The notes under the pieces were generated by a model. The model made no database searches. It saw nothing but the letters and a program-made list of their open reading frames with translations, and had not been told where the DNA came from. The translations under genes were made by a program, and so were the position numbers. Shown in pieces: positions 18,249 to 26,423 of a stretch of 64,000 nucleotides of DNA (the stretch's first letter is position 1; the number at the start of each line of letters is the position of its first letter). Source of the DNA: Aquirickettsia sp965229725 (GTDB taxonomy: Bacteria > Pseudomonadota > Alphaproteobacteria > Rickettsiales > Midichloriaceae); the NCBI GenBank assembly GCA_965229725.1, contig OZ245923.1, positions 868,001-932,000 on the forward strand, in the 5' to 3' direction.

Positions 18249-18439
18249 AATACACAGAATTTAAGCAGATTTTATGAATTCCTATCAGTAAAACCTTTTC
18301 ATACAACCGCAACCAATAAATTATCTTGTTATAAATTTTCAACATATTTTAGGCCATACCAAACTATTTATACTAACATAATAGTATACTTAAAGTGGTG
18401 GAAAAACAAAGAGATTTGGATATACAATATTTACATATA

Positions 18440-18835
18440 TTATTTTAAGCCATCAATTTTTAAATTCAACAAAAGCTTTGATAATGCAGCTTCTCTTGAA
18501 TCTGCATAAATAACTGATTTTAAGGAATATTTATTTTTTATCAGCCTACTTTGCATTATAGAACTACTAAAAATTGCAAAATAGCTAGACATAGATAAAA
18601 ATACAAAGGTTTTTACACTTTGATCTATAATTCCCATTACGCTTATGCTAGAAATTACAATAGAAACAACGATATAAAAAATCATCCACTTCCATAATTT
18701 ATTATAAATAAGCCAAAAAAAAGTAAAAAAGAATGCCATTATGGATATTTTTTCTCTAACAAAAATACATTCATCTATTATTTTATCTCTGTTAAGGCAA
18801 TTTTGTTTGCCATAAATTAAAAAAATTTTATCCAC
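18440..18835 (-). CDS. DUF2628-like small membrane protein
   Basis: A 131-residue protein with a polar N-terminus followed by FFFTFFWLIYNKLWKW, the pattern seen in DUF2628 membrane proteins of alphaproteobacteria. Two or three further helices (residues 50-95) follow, then a cytoplasmic tail IYADSREAALSKLL. It begins 9 bases after the pseudokinase gene ends, so it is the third gene of a bcp-pseudokinase-DUF2628 operon. Its function is unknown. The shared operon suggests a role at the inner membrane with the tail-anchored kinase-like protein. Confidence 0.6.
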   Translation of the reverse strand: MDKIFLIYGKQNCLNRDKIIDECIFVREKISIMAFFFTFFWLIYNKLWKWMIFYIVVSIVISSISVMGIIDQSVKTFVFLSMSSYFAIFSSSIMQSRLIKNKYSLKSVIYADSREAALSKLLLNLKIDGLK

Positions 18836-18844
18836 TATAAATAA

Positions 18845-20908
18845 CTAAATAGTTAATCTTGCTAACAAATATATCACCGCTACAGAAAATAATAAATAGC
18901 TAATTGTAAGTGCGGTATTCATAGATTTTTCCTGCAAATAATCTTTTGATTCTAATTCTATCATAATATTATTCAGCTTTTTATGAATATTTCTTGTTTT
19001 GATTACACTATTTTTAAAAATCTCTTTATCACTCCTCAGTAAATCGCTTTGCTCCAGAAATTCAATAATTTCTCCTAAATTACCTCTCACTTTTATCTCA
19101 TTAAGCTTATTTATTAGCTCATCTTTAATTGTCTTACCTTGAATAAACCTACCTATTGATTCAATAATGCTTGTTGAAAAAATATCAGAGATGTGAGGCA
19201 ACTTATCAATTTTACAACTTTTTTGAACTTCATGAAATAGAAGCAACATTTTAATTGAGTTAATACTTTGCATTGCTGAATTAATAGAAGATTTATAAAT
19301 ATAATTTTCTAACTTAGAGCATAAAAATGGAGCTAAAAATATATTATTAAATACAAATTTTTCAGAAATTTTATTTTGTTCAATAAACCACACAATATCT
19401 TTTGATGAAAAAAGCAACCTTCTCTTTTGCAACACTGAAAGATATGGCAAGTGTGGAAACACTTTATTTAATGTATATAAAAAATTAAATACATAATCAT
19501 CTTTATTTAAAGTTAATTGCTCATTATAGATGGCAAAAAAATTAGGTTCATCATTGTTTAATTTAAATTTATCTGGATTAATTAAACACTGATATTCTAT
19601 CATTTCCGATAATAGCCTAAGCTGCGTAAATTCATTGTTATTAATTAAGCATAAAGCCAAATTGCCAATAGAATAATTATCAAAACTAAATGAAATATTT
19701 TTAACTGCGAAGATATTTTGGAAGTGCAATATTCTTATGATTTCCGCAAGAGTTAATTCATTTAATGTACAATTTCCTTGTTCAAAAGACTCTGCATTTA
19801 TATTTTTATTTAAGAGATATTTTATTTTGCTTAAAGATTCTGCATTTTTATAAAACTTTGATAAAAATTCCTGAAGCTTCCCTGTGAAAAATAAATTAAT
19901 AGCTTTTTCTGGATTATAAGCCATTTCATGAGCTAAAATCTTAGAGCGATATATTTTTTTACCATTGAAGTATATTGGTTCAAGAAAATCATCTTTTTTG
20001 ATAATTGGAAAAAAATCTTTCAGCTCAGGTATGTTGGATAACTTTTCATAACCAAATCTTTGATCATCATCATCATTCAATAGCCCTTGAATAATTTTAT
20101 TAATAGTGCCAGTTAAGAGCTTATTGTTAGTGTAGAATCTGTATGAACTATTATAAATTCTTTCATTGTTCAATACTTCTAAAGTTTGTTTTTTAAGCCT
20201 TTTTCCAGTCGTAAGTTCTAAACATACAACACCAAGTGCATAATAATCAGAACTATAATTACAATTGCTTTTCGCATTTGATATAATTTTTGTAACGCTT
20301 AAGGGCTCATAAATAGCAGACTGTTTGCAACCAAATGGGGTTGAAAAACACTCATCCAAAACAAAATTACCAGATTTGGTAAGATAAATATTATCCAAAT
20401 TTACAGAGCCATGAGCTATGCCTCGATCATGCAGATTTTTTAAAGCTTCCTTTACGTTATATAAGATATTTTTGATAATATATTTATCTGAAAAATCTTC
20501 ACCCTTATCAATTAGTTCTCCTAATGAAACAGCTGATACATCACTAAATATAATAGCTATATATTCATCATCCGTATCATGGAATTCCACTATTCCAATT
20601 GCAACTGGATTAATAAAATTATCTATTCCCCCAGAAATGAGACTTATGATAGCATCAACATTGTATAAAAAGGTTTTTTCAAGCAGTTTGGCATAACATC
20701 CAGCATGGGTTGAATTTTGCATATCATTGGCGGAATATGCCTTGCAGAAAGAATTAGAAAATAGATCCAGCGGTTTAGACTTATCAATTATAAATCTACC
20801 ATTTACAATATGGCTTTTACCACATCTCTTTATTGCACTATCATCAAGAAAAATTAAATCATTATTATTCTTAGATGCAACATCATTGTTTATATTATCA
20901 ACCTTCAT
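18845..20908 (-). CDS. tail-anchored Ser/Thr protein kinase-like protein, probable pseudokinase
   Basis: A 687-residue protein with an N-terminal region, a kinase-like fold at about 75-300, a long helical region of unknown type (300-650) and a single C-terminal membrane helix (about 663-685). Kinase landmarks are recognisable but altered. The HRDxKxxN catalytic loop reads HGSVNLDN (166-173), so Arg, catalytic Asp and Lys are all lost while the final Asn is kept. DFG reads DEC (185-187). The APE motif reads YEP. The helix F pattern SSDYYALGVVCLELTTGK is normal. It is therefore likely catalytically inactive and acts as a scaffold on the membrane, cytoplasmic side. Its start overlaps the peroxiredoxin gene by 11 bases. 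Confidence 0.75.
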   Translation of the reverse strand: MKVDNINNDVASKNNNDLIFLDDSAIKRCGKSHIVNGRFIIDKSKPLDLFSNSFCKAYSANDMQNSTHAGCYAKLLEKTFLYNVDAIISLISGGIDNFINPVAIGIVEFHDTDDEYIAIIFSDVSAVSLGELIDKGEDFSDKYIIKNILYNVKEALKNLHDRGIAHGSVNLDNIYLTKSGNFVLDECFSTPFGCKQSAIYEPLSVTKIISNAKSNCNYSSDYYALGVVCLELTTGKRLKKQTLEVLNNERIYNSSYRFYTNNKLLTGTINKIIQGLLNDDDDQRFGYEKLSNIPELKDFFPIIKKDDFLEPIYFNGKKIYRSKILAHEMAYNPEKAINLFFTGKLQEFLSKFYKNAESLSKIKYLLNKNINAESFEQGNCTLNELTLAEIIRILHFQNIFAVKNISFSFDNYSIGNLALCLINNNEFTQLRLLSEMIEYQCLINPDKFKLNNDEPNFFAIYNEQLTLNKDDYVFNFLYTLNKVFPHLPYLSVLQKRRLLFSSKDIVWFIEQNKISEKFVFNNIFLAPFLCSKLENYIYKSSINSAMQSINSIKMLLLFHEVQKSCKIDKLPHISDIFSTSIIESIGRFIQGKTIKDELINKLNEIKVRGNLGEIIEFLEQSDLLRSDKEIFKNSVIKTRNIHKKLNNIMIELESKDYLQEKSMNTALTISYLLFSVAVIYLLARLTI

Positions 20909-21386
20909 TACGATTAAGTTGGAATAAATTTTTTGCTTCTAAAAGCACTTGATCTACATGACCACTTATTTTCACTTTATGCCAAATTTTTCTGACTATA
21001 CCTTTTGTATCTATTAGAAATGTACTTCTTTCTATCCCCATGTATTTTTTACCAAACATACTTTTTTCTTTCCACACACCAAATTTTTCACACAATTCGG
21101 CTTCAGTATCCGAAATAAGATCAAACGCAATGCTTTGCTTAGTAATAAAATTAAGATGGCTTTTTATGCTATCTTTAGACACACCTAGCACAATGGTGTT
21201 AATATTCTGAAACTGATCAATTTTATTAGAAAAGTCATTAGCCTCTATAGTACACCCAGGTGTTGAATCCTTGGGATAAAAATATATAACAACATTTTTA
21301 CCTAAAAGATCGTCTGAAGAGATTTTTTCCCCACTCGTGGAGGGCAATGAAAAGCTTGGCAGTGAATCATTAACTGATAGCAACAT
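20898..21386 (-). CDS. bcp: thiol peroxidase of the Bcp/PrxQ family
   Basis: Peroxiredoxin of 162 residues that reduces H2O2 and organic hydroperoxides using thioredoxin. The peroxidatic cysteine is in FYPKDSTPGCTIEANDF. The resolving cysteine found five residues later in E. coli Bcp is replaced by Asn here. Another Cys occurs in AELCEKFGVWKEK, at a site present in other members. The family sequence MGIERSTFLIDTKGIVRKIW is intact. It heads a minus-strand operon with the pseudokinase and DUF2628 genes. Confidence 0.93.
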   Translation of the reverse strand: MLLSVNDSLPSFSLPSTSGEKISSDDLLGKNVVIYFYPKDSTPGCTIEANDFSNKIDQFQNINTIVLGVSKDSIKSHLNFITKQSIAFDLISDTEAELCEKFGVWKEKSMFGKKYMGIERSTFLIDTKGIVRKIWHKVKISGHVDQVLLEAKNLFQLNRNEG

Positions 21387-21482
21387 CCCGATTTCAAAAT
21401 GTATATTTATAAGGAATCAGGTTAAACTCATAGTTCAATTTCGTCAATATTTACTTCAAAATAATTAAGAATTTTACAAAAA

Positions 21483-22946
21483 TTAGCTTTTAAAATTAGC
21501 ATTCTTTTCAATAATATTGGCAAACTTAAACAAATTACCTTCTTCATAAGATTTGGCTATGAGTTGAACCCCAATAGGCAATTTATTATGAGAAAATCCA
21601 ACTGGAACTGACATACATGGCAACCCTGCAAGACTTGCTGGCACTGTAAATAAATCGTTATTATACATATCAATAGGATTTGATTTTTCCCCAATGGCAA
21701 AAGCAGGGTTTGAAGTGGTTGGAGTAAGAATAATATCAACCTTTTCAAAAGCATTCGTGAAATCGTTTGCAATCAACCTTCTAACTTTTTGTGCCTTCTG
21801 ATAATAATCTCCAAAATGACTTGCAGATAGCACATAAGTGCCAGAAATTATCCTCCTTTTCACCTCTGTACCAAAGCACTCTCCTCTGGTTCTTTCAATC
21901 ATATCCTGAAAACTATCACCCTGCTCTTCTATTCTCGTACCATACCTAACTCCATCATATCTAGCTAAATTAGATGCAGCTTCTGCTGTTGCGATTATAT
22001 AATACGTTGCAAGGGCATGATTTGTATGGGGTAATGAAATATCTACAATTTCTGCACCAGCATCAACAAACCACTGCTTTGCTTTTTCCAAGTAATCAAC
22101 GATTGTTTGATTAACGTTATCTTTCTGATATTCCTTTGGAATCCCCACTTTCATACCTTTGATGCTTTTTCCAATATTACTTAAAATATCTGGTGGGGCG
22201 ATATCCTTAGAAGTAGAGTCATTTTCATCAAACCCTGAAATTGATTCTAAGATTAAGCCAGCATCTGTAATATTATGTGCAAAAACACCTGCTTGATCCA
22301 GTGAACTTGCAAACGCTATAATACCATATCTAGAACATCTACCATACGTTGGCTTCACACCAACCGTGCCAGTAAAGGCGGCCGGAAGCCTAACAGAACC
22401 ACCAGTATCACTGCCTAGTGACCCCAAGCACATATTTGCAGCAACTGCAGCAGCAGAACCGCCAGAAGAGCCACCGGCAACCAAATCTCTATCAGAATCA
22501 CTAGCCTTGTATGGATTTATTACATCACCAAAATAACTGTTAGTATTTGATGAGCCCATAGCAAACTCATCCATATTAGCTTTGCCAATCATGACACCAC
22601 CATTTGCAAACAAATTGCTGGTTACGGTAGACTCATAGGGAGGAATGAAATTTTCCAGCATTCTGGAGCAAGCCGTGGTCAAAACACCTTTTGTGCAATA
22701 ATTATCCTTCACCCCAATTGGCATCGCCTCAATCTTTGAAGCTTGCCCTTTGTCGATCCTCTCTTGAGAAGCTTTCGCTTGATTTATCGCATATTCAGCC
22801 GTAATCTCCCTATACGCATTGTACTTTTTATTCGCCACCTCAGCCGCTTCAATATATGCATTTGTCAACTCCATCGCCGACAGTTCCTTGTCAACAAGCA
22901 ATTGCTTTATTTTGTGATATGGTAGCCCTTTTAACTCTTGCATCAT
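21483..22946 (-). CDS. gatA: glutamyl/aspartyl-tRNA amidotransferase subunit A
   Basis: Amidase of 487 residues that liberates ammonia from glutamine for conversion of mischarged Glu-tRNA-Gln (or Asp-tRNA-Asn). The Ser-cis-Ser-Lys triad is readable: K80 (PIGVKDNY), S160 (AGGSSGGSAA) and S184 (GSDTGGSVRLPAA). Spacing and length are normal. GatB and GatC are not in the window. The gene appears alone. A second Met follows directly at residue 2, so the exact start could be either. Confidence 0.96.
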   Translation of the reverse strand: MMQELKGLPYHKIKQLLVDKELSAMELTNAYIEAAEVANKKYNAYREITAEYAINQAKASQERIDKGQASKIEAMPIGVKDNYCTKGVLTTACSRMLENFIPPYESTVTSNLFANGGVMIGKANMDEFAMGSSNTNSYFGDVINPYKASDSDRDLVAGGSSGGSAAAVAANMCLGSLGSDTGGSVRLPAAFTGTVGVKPTYGRCSRYGIIAFASSLDQAGVFAHNITDAGLILESISGFDENDSTSKDIAPPDILSNIGKSIKGMKVGIPKEYQKDNVNQTIVDYLEKAKQWFVDAGAEIVDISLPHTNHALATYYIIATAEAASNLARYDGVRYGTRIEEQGDSFQDMIERTRGECFGTEVKRRIISGTYVLSASHFGDYYQKAQKVRRLIANDFTNAFEKVDIILTPTTSNPAFAIGEKSNPIDMYNNDLFTVPASLAGLPCMSVPVGFSHNKLPIGVQLIAKSYEEGNLFKFANIIEKNANFKS

Positions 22947-23053
22947 TTATATTTTATAACTTTATATTTTTAGTAATTGTGCTAAATATTATCAATTTGT
23001 CTAGCACTTTCTCATTAAACTCTCATAAGCATCACATAACCATATAGCCTAGA

Positions 23054-23431
23054 CTACATCTTATTTGTGCTAATCTTATCTAATAATTTTTCCAAATGTA
23101 TCCTGTCATCAATGTGCTTATCAATCTCAAATCTAATTTGCGGTATAAATTTAAGCTGCACTCTGCTGCACAATTTTCTGCGATATTCAGGTGCAAGCAC
23201 ATTCAAAGCCGCAATCAAATCTTTATCCAATTTCTCATCAACAGGGTTTATAAAAATGGTGGCTATTTTCAAATCAACACTAGTTTTCACATCCAACACT
23301 GTAAATGTAAATTTCTCAAGAGCAGGATGGAACACCTCGCCTTTTGTGAAAATCTGAGCCACTTCTTGCCTAATTACCTCAGAAACCCTGAGCTGCCTGT
23401 TTGTTGGAGCCTTTTTATATTGATATGTCAT
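23054..23431 (-). CDS. rbfA: 30S ribosome-binding factor RbfA
   Basis: A KH-fold protein of 125 residues used in 16S rRNA maturation. The N-terminus RQLRVSEVIRQEVAQIF, the central TVLDVKTSVDLKIATIFI and the C-terminal RKLCSRVQLKFIPQIRFEID are typical of RbfA. It is often next to truB or infB, but here it follows the IscA/ErpA-like gene by 22 bases on the same strand, so the two may be cotranscribed. Confidence 0.93.
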   Translation of the reverse strand: MTYQYKKAPTNRQLRVSEVIRQEVAQIFTKGEVFHPALEKFTFTVLDVKTSVDLKIATIFINPVDEKLDKDLIAALNVLAPEYRRKLCSRVQLKFIPQIRFEIDKHIDDRIHLEKLLDKISTNKM

Positions 23432-23453
23432 AACCTATTTGCTGCATTTATTA

Positions 23454-23780
23454 TTATAATGAAAATGAAGCGCCACAACCACAACTGGATTTTGAATTGG
23501 GATTCTTAATCACAAATGAGGCATTGCCTAAATCTTCAACATATTCTAACTCAGAATCCTTTAAAAAATCTATTGAAATCTTATCAACCACAACGCTCGC
23601 TCCATCTTTGGTGAAAACTAAATCATCACTATTCTCAGAGTCAACCAGCCCAACCTGATACTTCATCCCGTTACAACCTCCTCCTTCCACCTTAACCCGT
23701 AACATTTGTGGTTTTGATTCATCTGCATTCAAACGGTTAATCCGCCTTGCTGCGCTTTCTGATACGATAAAATTATTCAT
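23454..23780 (-). CDS. erpA: HesB/IscA family Fe-S cluster carrier, ErpA-like
   Basis: A 108-residue A-type carrier that passes Fe-S clusters to apoproteins. All three cysteine ligands are present: GGGCNGMKY and the C-terminal SSCGCGASF. ErpA and IscA are hard to separate by sequence reading alone. The location outside an isc operon favours ErpA or the housekeeping IscA of alphaproteobacteria. It is followed by rbfA. Confidence 0.88.
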   Translation of the reverse strand: MNNFIVSESAARRINRLNADESKPQMLRVKVEGGGCNGMKYQVGLVDSENSDDLVFTKDGASVVVDKISIDFLKDSELEYVEDLGNASFVIKNPNSKSSCGCGASFSL

Positions 23781-23932
23781 AAATCCTCTAAAGGCATCAA
23801 ATTATTGATAGAATACAACGGAATTTTAAACCAATATCCGCAACTATTCAACAGATAATTTTACCTTCACCATAGAATGCGCAGTGGGATAGGATAATAG
23901 AATGGCAATGGAGAATGATGTGCAATATACGT

Positions 23933-23968
23933 AAAAATAGGTGCAAGCCATAATGACCGCACCTATTT
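23933..23968 (-). terminator. Intrinsic terminator downstream of the outer membrane protein gene
   Basis: A perfect 10-bp stem (AAATAGGTGC, 23935-23944, with GCACCTATTT, 23959-23968) and a 14-base loop. Read on the minus strand, the stem is followed by TTTTTA, as in Rho-independent terminators. It lies about 100 bases beyond the stop codon of the barrel gene. Confidence 0.7.
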
Positions 23969-24024
23969 AGGAGTATTAATATGACAATAGCAACTCGCCA
24001 TTGTCTTTCTTAAAACATCACCCA

Positions 24025-24053
24025 ACACCTAAGAGCGTTAAATCTCTAGGTGT
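24025..24053. repeat. Second hairpin downstream of the outer membrane protein gene
   Basis: ACACCTA-A-GAG and CTC-TAGGTGT pair across an 8-base loop with one bulged A. It is 13 bases past the stop codon of the barrel gene. There is no good U-tract, so it may protect the 3' end of the mRNA and not terminate. The CACCTA/TAGGTG core is shared with the terminator further downstream. Confidence 0.4.
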
Positions 24054-24065
24054 GAGAGGCAATGA

Positions 24066-24752
24066 TTAGAATTTGTAAACCACACCAACAGTTACGTTGT
24101 GAGATTTAAGTTTTTTAGAAATGTCCTTATTACTTGAGTCCTTACCAAGTTTAACTTTTCCTAAGTCTCTGTATCTGTATGCTAAATCAACACCGAATTC
24201 TGGGTTGATGTTATACATTCCACCAAAACCAACATTCCATGCAAACCCTGTTTTCTTAAGAGATTTGCTGTCAGTAGTTGTAGAAATAATATTTCCTTTA
24301 GGTGCAGTATTATTTGGACCACCTCTAACAGCACCTGAACCATTTTGATTAGTATCAGTTACAGTTGTTGTGCCACTTACTTTTAGTTTATTTCTCGCAA
24401 CACCAACACCTGCTGTTAGGTATGGAGTGAAACCGTTGAAATCCGCAACGTCATAATACGCATTTGTCTCAAGAATTACACTGCTAACTTTCGCATCTTT
24501 AAGAGCTCCATCGTCTTTAAACTTCATGCCATTAGCGAAATTTAGACCCAAGCCAAATCTGAAATTTTCATTCATTTTGTAGCCACCTTCAATTCCAAAA
24601 ATAGCAGATTTTTTCAATTTTTGCTCTTCTATTTTTTGTGGCATTGTCACACCAACTTCACCTTTAACATAATAGCTATCTTGTGCAACAGCACCATAAC
24701 TTAACATTGTTGTAGCCGCTAGAGCCAAAACTTGTTTCGAAATATTTTTCAT
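24066..24752 (-). CDS. outer membrane beta-barrel protein (small surface antigen type)
   Basis: A 228-residue precursor with a signal peptide cleaved near AVA|QDSYYVKGEVG. Strands alternate, and GFTPYLTAGVGVARNKLKV, GFAWNVGFGGMYNINPEFGVDLAYRYRDLGKV and the terminal NVTVGVVYKF (final Phe) are typical of eight-stranded barrels such as the OmpA/OmpW-like and rickettsial Adr adhesins. A Thr/Asn/Gly-rich insert (about 130-165) would form an exposed loop. It starts 27 bases after the repeat protein gene, with a good AAGAGGAT ribosome binding site, and ends before a terminator. It is likely cotranscribed with that gene and surface-exposed. Confidence 0.88.
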   Translation of the reverse strand: MKNISKQVLALAATTMLSYGAVAQDSYYVKGEVGVTMPQKIEEQKLKKSAIFGIEGGYKMNENFRFGLGLNFANGMKFKDDGALKDAKVSSVILETNAYYDVADFNGFTPYLTAGVGVARNKLKVSGTTTVTDTNQNGSGAVRGGPNNTAPKGNIISTTTDSKSLKKTGFAWNVGFGGMYNINPEFGVDLAYRYRDLGKVKLGKDSSNKDISKKLKSHNVTVGVVYKF

Positions 24753-24779
24753 TTATTTATCCTCTTTATTTTAAAAAAT

Positions 24780-26093
24780 TTAAGCAATTGCATCTAATTC
24801 TGAAAACACTTTGTCATATGGATATTCTCCACTTAAATCAGTGTGCATCTTATCAAAATCAGTTGTGATATAAAGATCAGCACCTTTATCCGCCAATCCT
24901 TTATAACAAGCATCATCTACTTTACTATCTTTCAATTTATCTTTACCACATGAATTAATAGATAAAATTGTAAATGCAACTTCGTTAGCTTCATCTAAGC
25001 AATTTTGAACATGATGAGAGTGCGCATCCTTTTCAGGTAAATCAGCTGTTACAAATGGACCAGTACCACATACTGTAGCAATAATCTTAAAATAAGCATT
25101 TCCTGCCTTCAAAGCATCATCTTTCAAAGTATTAGATTCATATGCACTAAAAGTATCAGCACCAGTCTTCAAAACATTTTTTCCTGCATTTGGAATGTTT
25201 TTTGCAATTGCATTGATGAAGCCATAATCTTTCAAGAATTCTGGAGCTTTATTAACATATAATGCTGTCAACTTATCATTATCAGTCCCATCATCAGCTT
25301 TAATGTCTGTCACAGTCTTATCACCAAGCAAAGTTTTCGCAGCAGTCAACACTGCATCATCACCAACTTTCATGTCATCAGCAGCTTTTTTTGCATTAGT
25401 AGCTGTTGTTAAATCACTAGCAGCTGTTGTTGCAGCAGCTTTTGCAGCCGTGTCAGCTGTTGTTGCTGTTGTTAAATCACTAGCAGCTGTTGTTGCAGCA
25501 GCTTTTGCAGCCGTGTCAGCTTTTGTTGCTGTTACTAAATCAGCAGCAGCTTTTGTTGCAGCAGCTTTTGCATCCGTGTCAGCTTTTGTTGCTGTTACTA
25601 AATCAGCAGCAGCTTTTGTTTTCGCAGCAGCATCTCCTCCAGCATCAGCAACTTTTTTTGCATTAGTAGCTGCTGTTAAATCACTAGCAGCTGTTGTTGC
25701 AGCAGCTTTTGCATCCGTGTCAGCTGTTGTTGCTGTTGTTAAACCAGCAGCAGCTGTTGTTGCAGCAGCTTTTGCATCCGTGTCAGCTTTTGTAGCTGTT
25801 GTTAAACCAGCAGCAGCTTTTGTTGCAGCAGTTTTTGCATCCGTGTCAGCTGTTGTTGCTGCTTTCAAAGCAGTATCTGCATCTTTAACTGCTTTATTCT
25901 TGCCTTCTTGTGTTATTTCTTTTGCATTTTTAATTGCAGCTGCAATATCAGATGCACCAAAACTACTACCTCCTTCAGCTTTAATTGCTTTTAATAAAGT
26001 TTTCACCTTGTCGTTTTCACCTTTTTTTAAAACTTTGTCAAAATAATCAATTCTACTTTGAGCAAACCTTATCTCAAATTCAGTTGCTGCCAT
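24780..26093 (-). CDS. protein with tandem 21-residue Ala/Thr-rich repeats, function unknown
   Basis: A 437-residue protein in three parts. Residues 1-81 form a mixed charged domain without signal peptide. Residues 82-233 hold six 21-residue repeats of the form ADTDAKAAATTAAAGLTTATK and one variant 26-residue unit. Residues 240-437 form a separate domain with four Cys and several His (CGTGPF; HSHHVQNCLDEAN; SCGKDK; ACYKGL). The repeats have a 3x7 period and should form an Ala-rich helix or coiled coil. A strong AGGAG ribosome binding site and a TTGACA promoter suggest high expression. It is followed by the outer membrane barrel gene. Secretion to the surface is possible but not shown. I know no family for it. 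Confidence 0.8.
   Translation of the reverse strand: MAATEFEIRFAQSRIDYFDKVLKKGENDKVKTLLKAIKAEGGSSFGASDIAAAIKNAKEITQEGKNKAVKDADTALKAATTADTDAKTAATKAAAGLTTATKADTDAKAAATTAAAGLTTATTADTDAKAAATTAASDLTAATNAKKVADAGGDAAAKTKAAADLVTATKADTDAKAAATKAAADLVTATKADTAAKAAATTAASDLTTATTADTAAKAAATTAASDLTTATNAKKAADDMKVGDDAVLTAAKTLLGDKTVTDIKADDGTDNDKLTALYVNKAPEFLKDYGFINAIAKNIPNAGKNVLKTGADTFSAYESNTLKDDALKAGNAYFKIIATVCGTGPFVTADLPEKDAHSHHVQNCLDEANEVAFTILSINSCGKDKLKDSKVDDACYKGLADKGADLYITTDFDKMHTDLSGEYPYDKVFSELDAIA
25395..25850 (-). repeat. 63-bp tandem repeats coding for Ala/Thr-rich units
   Basis: Seven imperfect units, six of 63 bases and one of 78, lie inside the repeat protein gene. Units two, three, five, six and seven are nearly identical at the DNA level (TTTGCATCCGTGTCAGC or TTTGCAGCCGTGTCAGC blocks on the + strand). 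This indicates recent duplication and a potential for copy number change between strains. Confidence 0.9.
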
Positions 26094-26208
26094 ATTTTTA
26101 CTCCTATGTTACATTTATATATCAATATTGTTACTATGTAGATACGTTAACATGTTTGCGTTATAGAAATCAACACAAACACACTTACGTTCCACACACC
26201 TTGAAGTT

Positions 26209-26236
26209 AATATAACAACATGACATTTGATGTCAA
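26209..26236 (-). promoter_or_regulatory. Near-consensus sigma70-type promoter of the repeat protein gene
   Basis: On the minus strand TTGACA (26231-26236) is followed by 16 bases and TATATT (26209-26214). Transcription would begin near 26202, giving a leader of about 110 bases before the ATG at 26093. A palindrome TGACAT-TTG-ATGTCA (26221-26235) covers the -35 and spacer, and could be an operator. Confidence 0.6.
26221..26235. promoter_or_regulatory. Palindrome TGACAT-TTG-ATGTCA over the -35 region
   Basis: A perfect 6-bp inverted repeat with a 3-base centre overlaps the promoter of the repeat protein gene. Its position suggests binding of a dimeric repressor. No regulator gene lies nearby. 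Confidence 0.4.
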
Positions 26237-26269
26237 GCACTAAAATTACATCTAATAAACGATATCAGC

Positions 26270-26332
26270 ACTTAGCAACTTTACATAGTCATTTAGCAAC
26301 TCCACATAATCAGTTAGCAATGTTCCATCTAT
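26270..26332. repeat. Three 21-bp direct repeats in the acnA upstream region
   Basis: The core TTAGCAA occurs at 26272, 26293 and 26314, exactly 21 bases apart; the first two copies share TTAGCAACT and a following ACATA-TC. The third is diverged after the core. This part of the 330-base gap between the repeat protein gene and acnA has no clear gene. Two-turn spacing fits binding sites on one helix face. On the minus strand the same DNA would read as LLTDYVE/LLNDYVK/LLSAD heptads, so a coding remnant is an alternative. Confidence 0.6.
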
Positions 26333-26360
26333 AAATTGTCCAAAAAAATGTTGCGAACAG

Positions 26361-26372
26361 CGATATATATCG
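26361..26372. promoter_or_regulatory. Palindrome CGATATATATCG upstream of acnA
   Basis: A perfect 12-base palindrome about 50 bases before the acnA start. A TATAAT hexamer follows at 26403-26408 without a recognisable -35, which would start a very short leader (about 9 bases). The palindrome is a possible operator. Confidence 0.3.
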
Positions 26373-26423
26373 TGTAGAGTTTTTTTAAAGGATAAATGTC
26401 CGTATAATATATATAGCAAAGAT

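Noticed and set aside
23982..24014. Ten-codon frame (MTIATRHCLS) behind a good AGGAG site
   Set aside because: The AGGAG is next to the terminator stem of the opposite strand. The peptide is very short and nothing follows that it could regulate on the plus strand.
25395..25850. Regular tandem repeats that might look like a CRISPR array
   Set aside because: The units are contiguous, in frame and code for similar peptides. There are no unique spacers and no cas genes.
25303..26046. Long plus-strand open frame rich in Ala/Val opposite the repeat protein
   Set aside because: It is the antisense of the GCA/GCT-rich repeats, which rarely create stops. It has no ribosome binding site, and the minus-strand gene has promoter, ribosome binding site and terminator.
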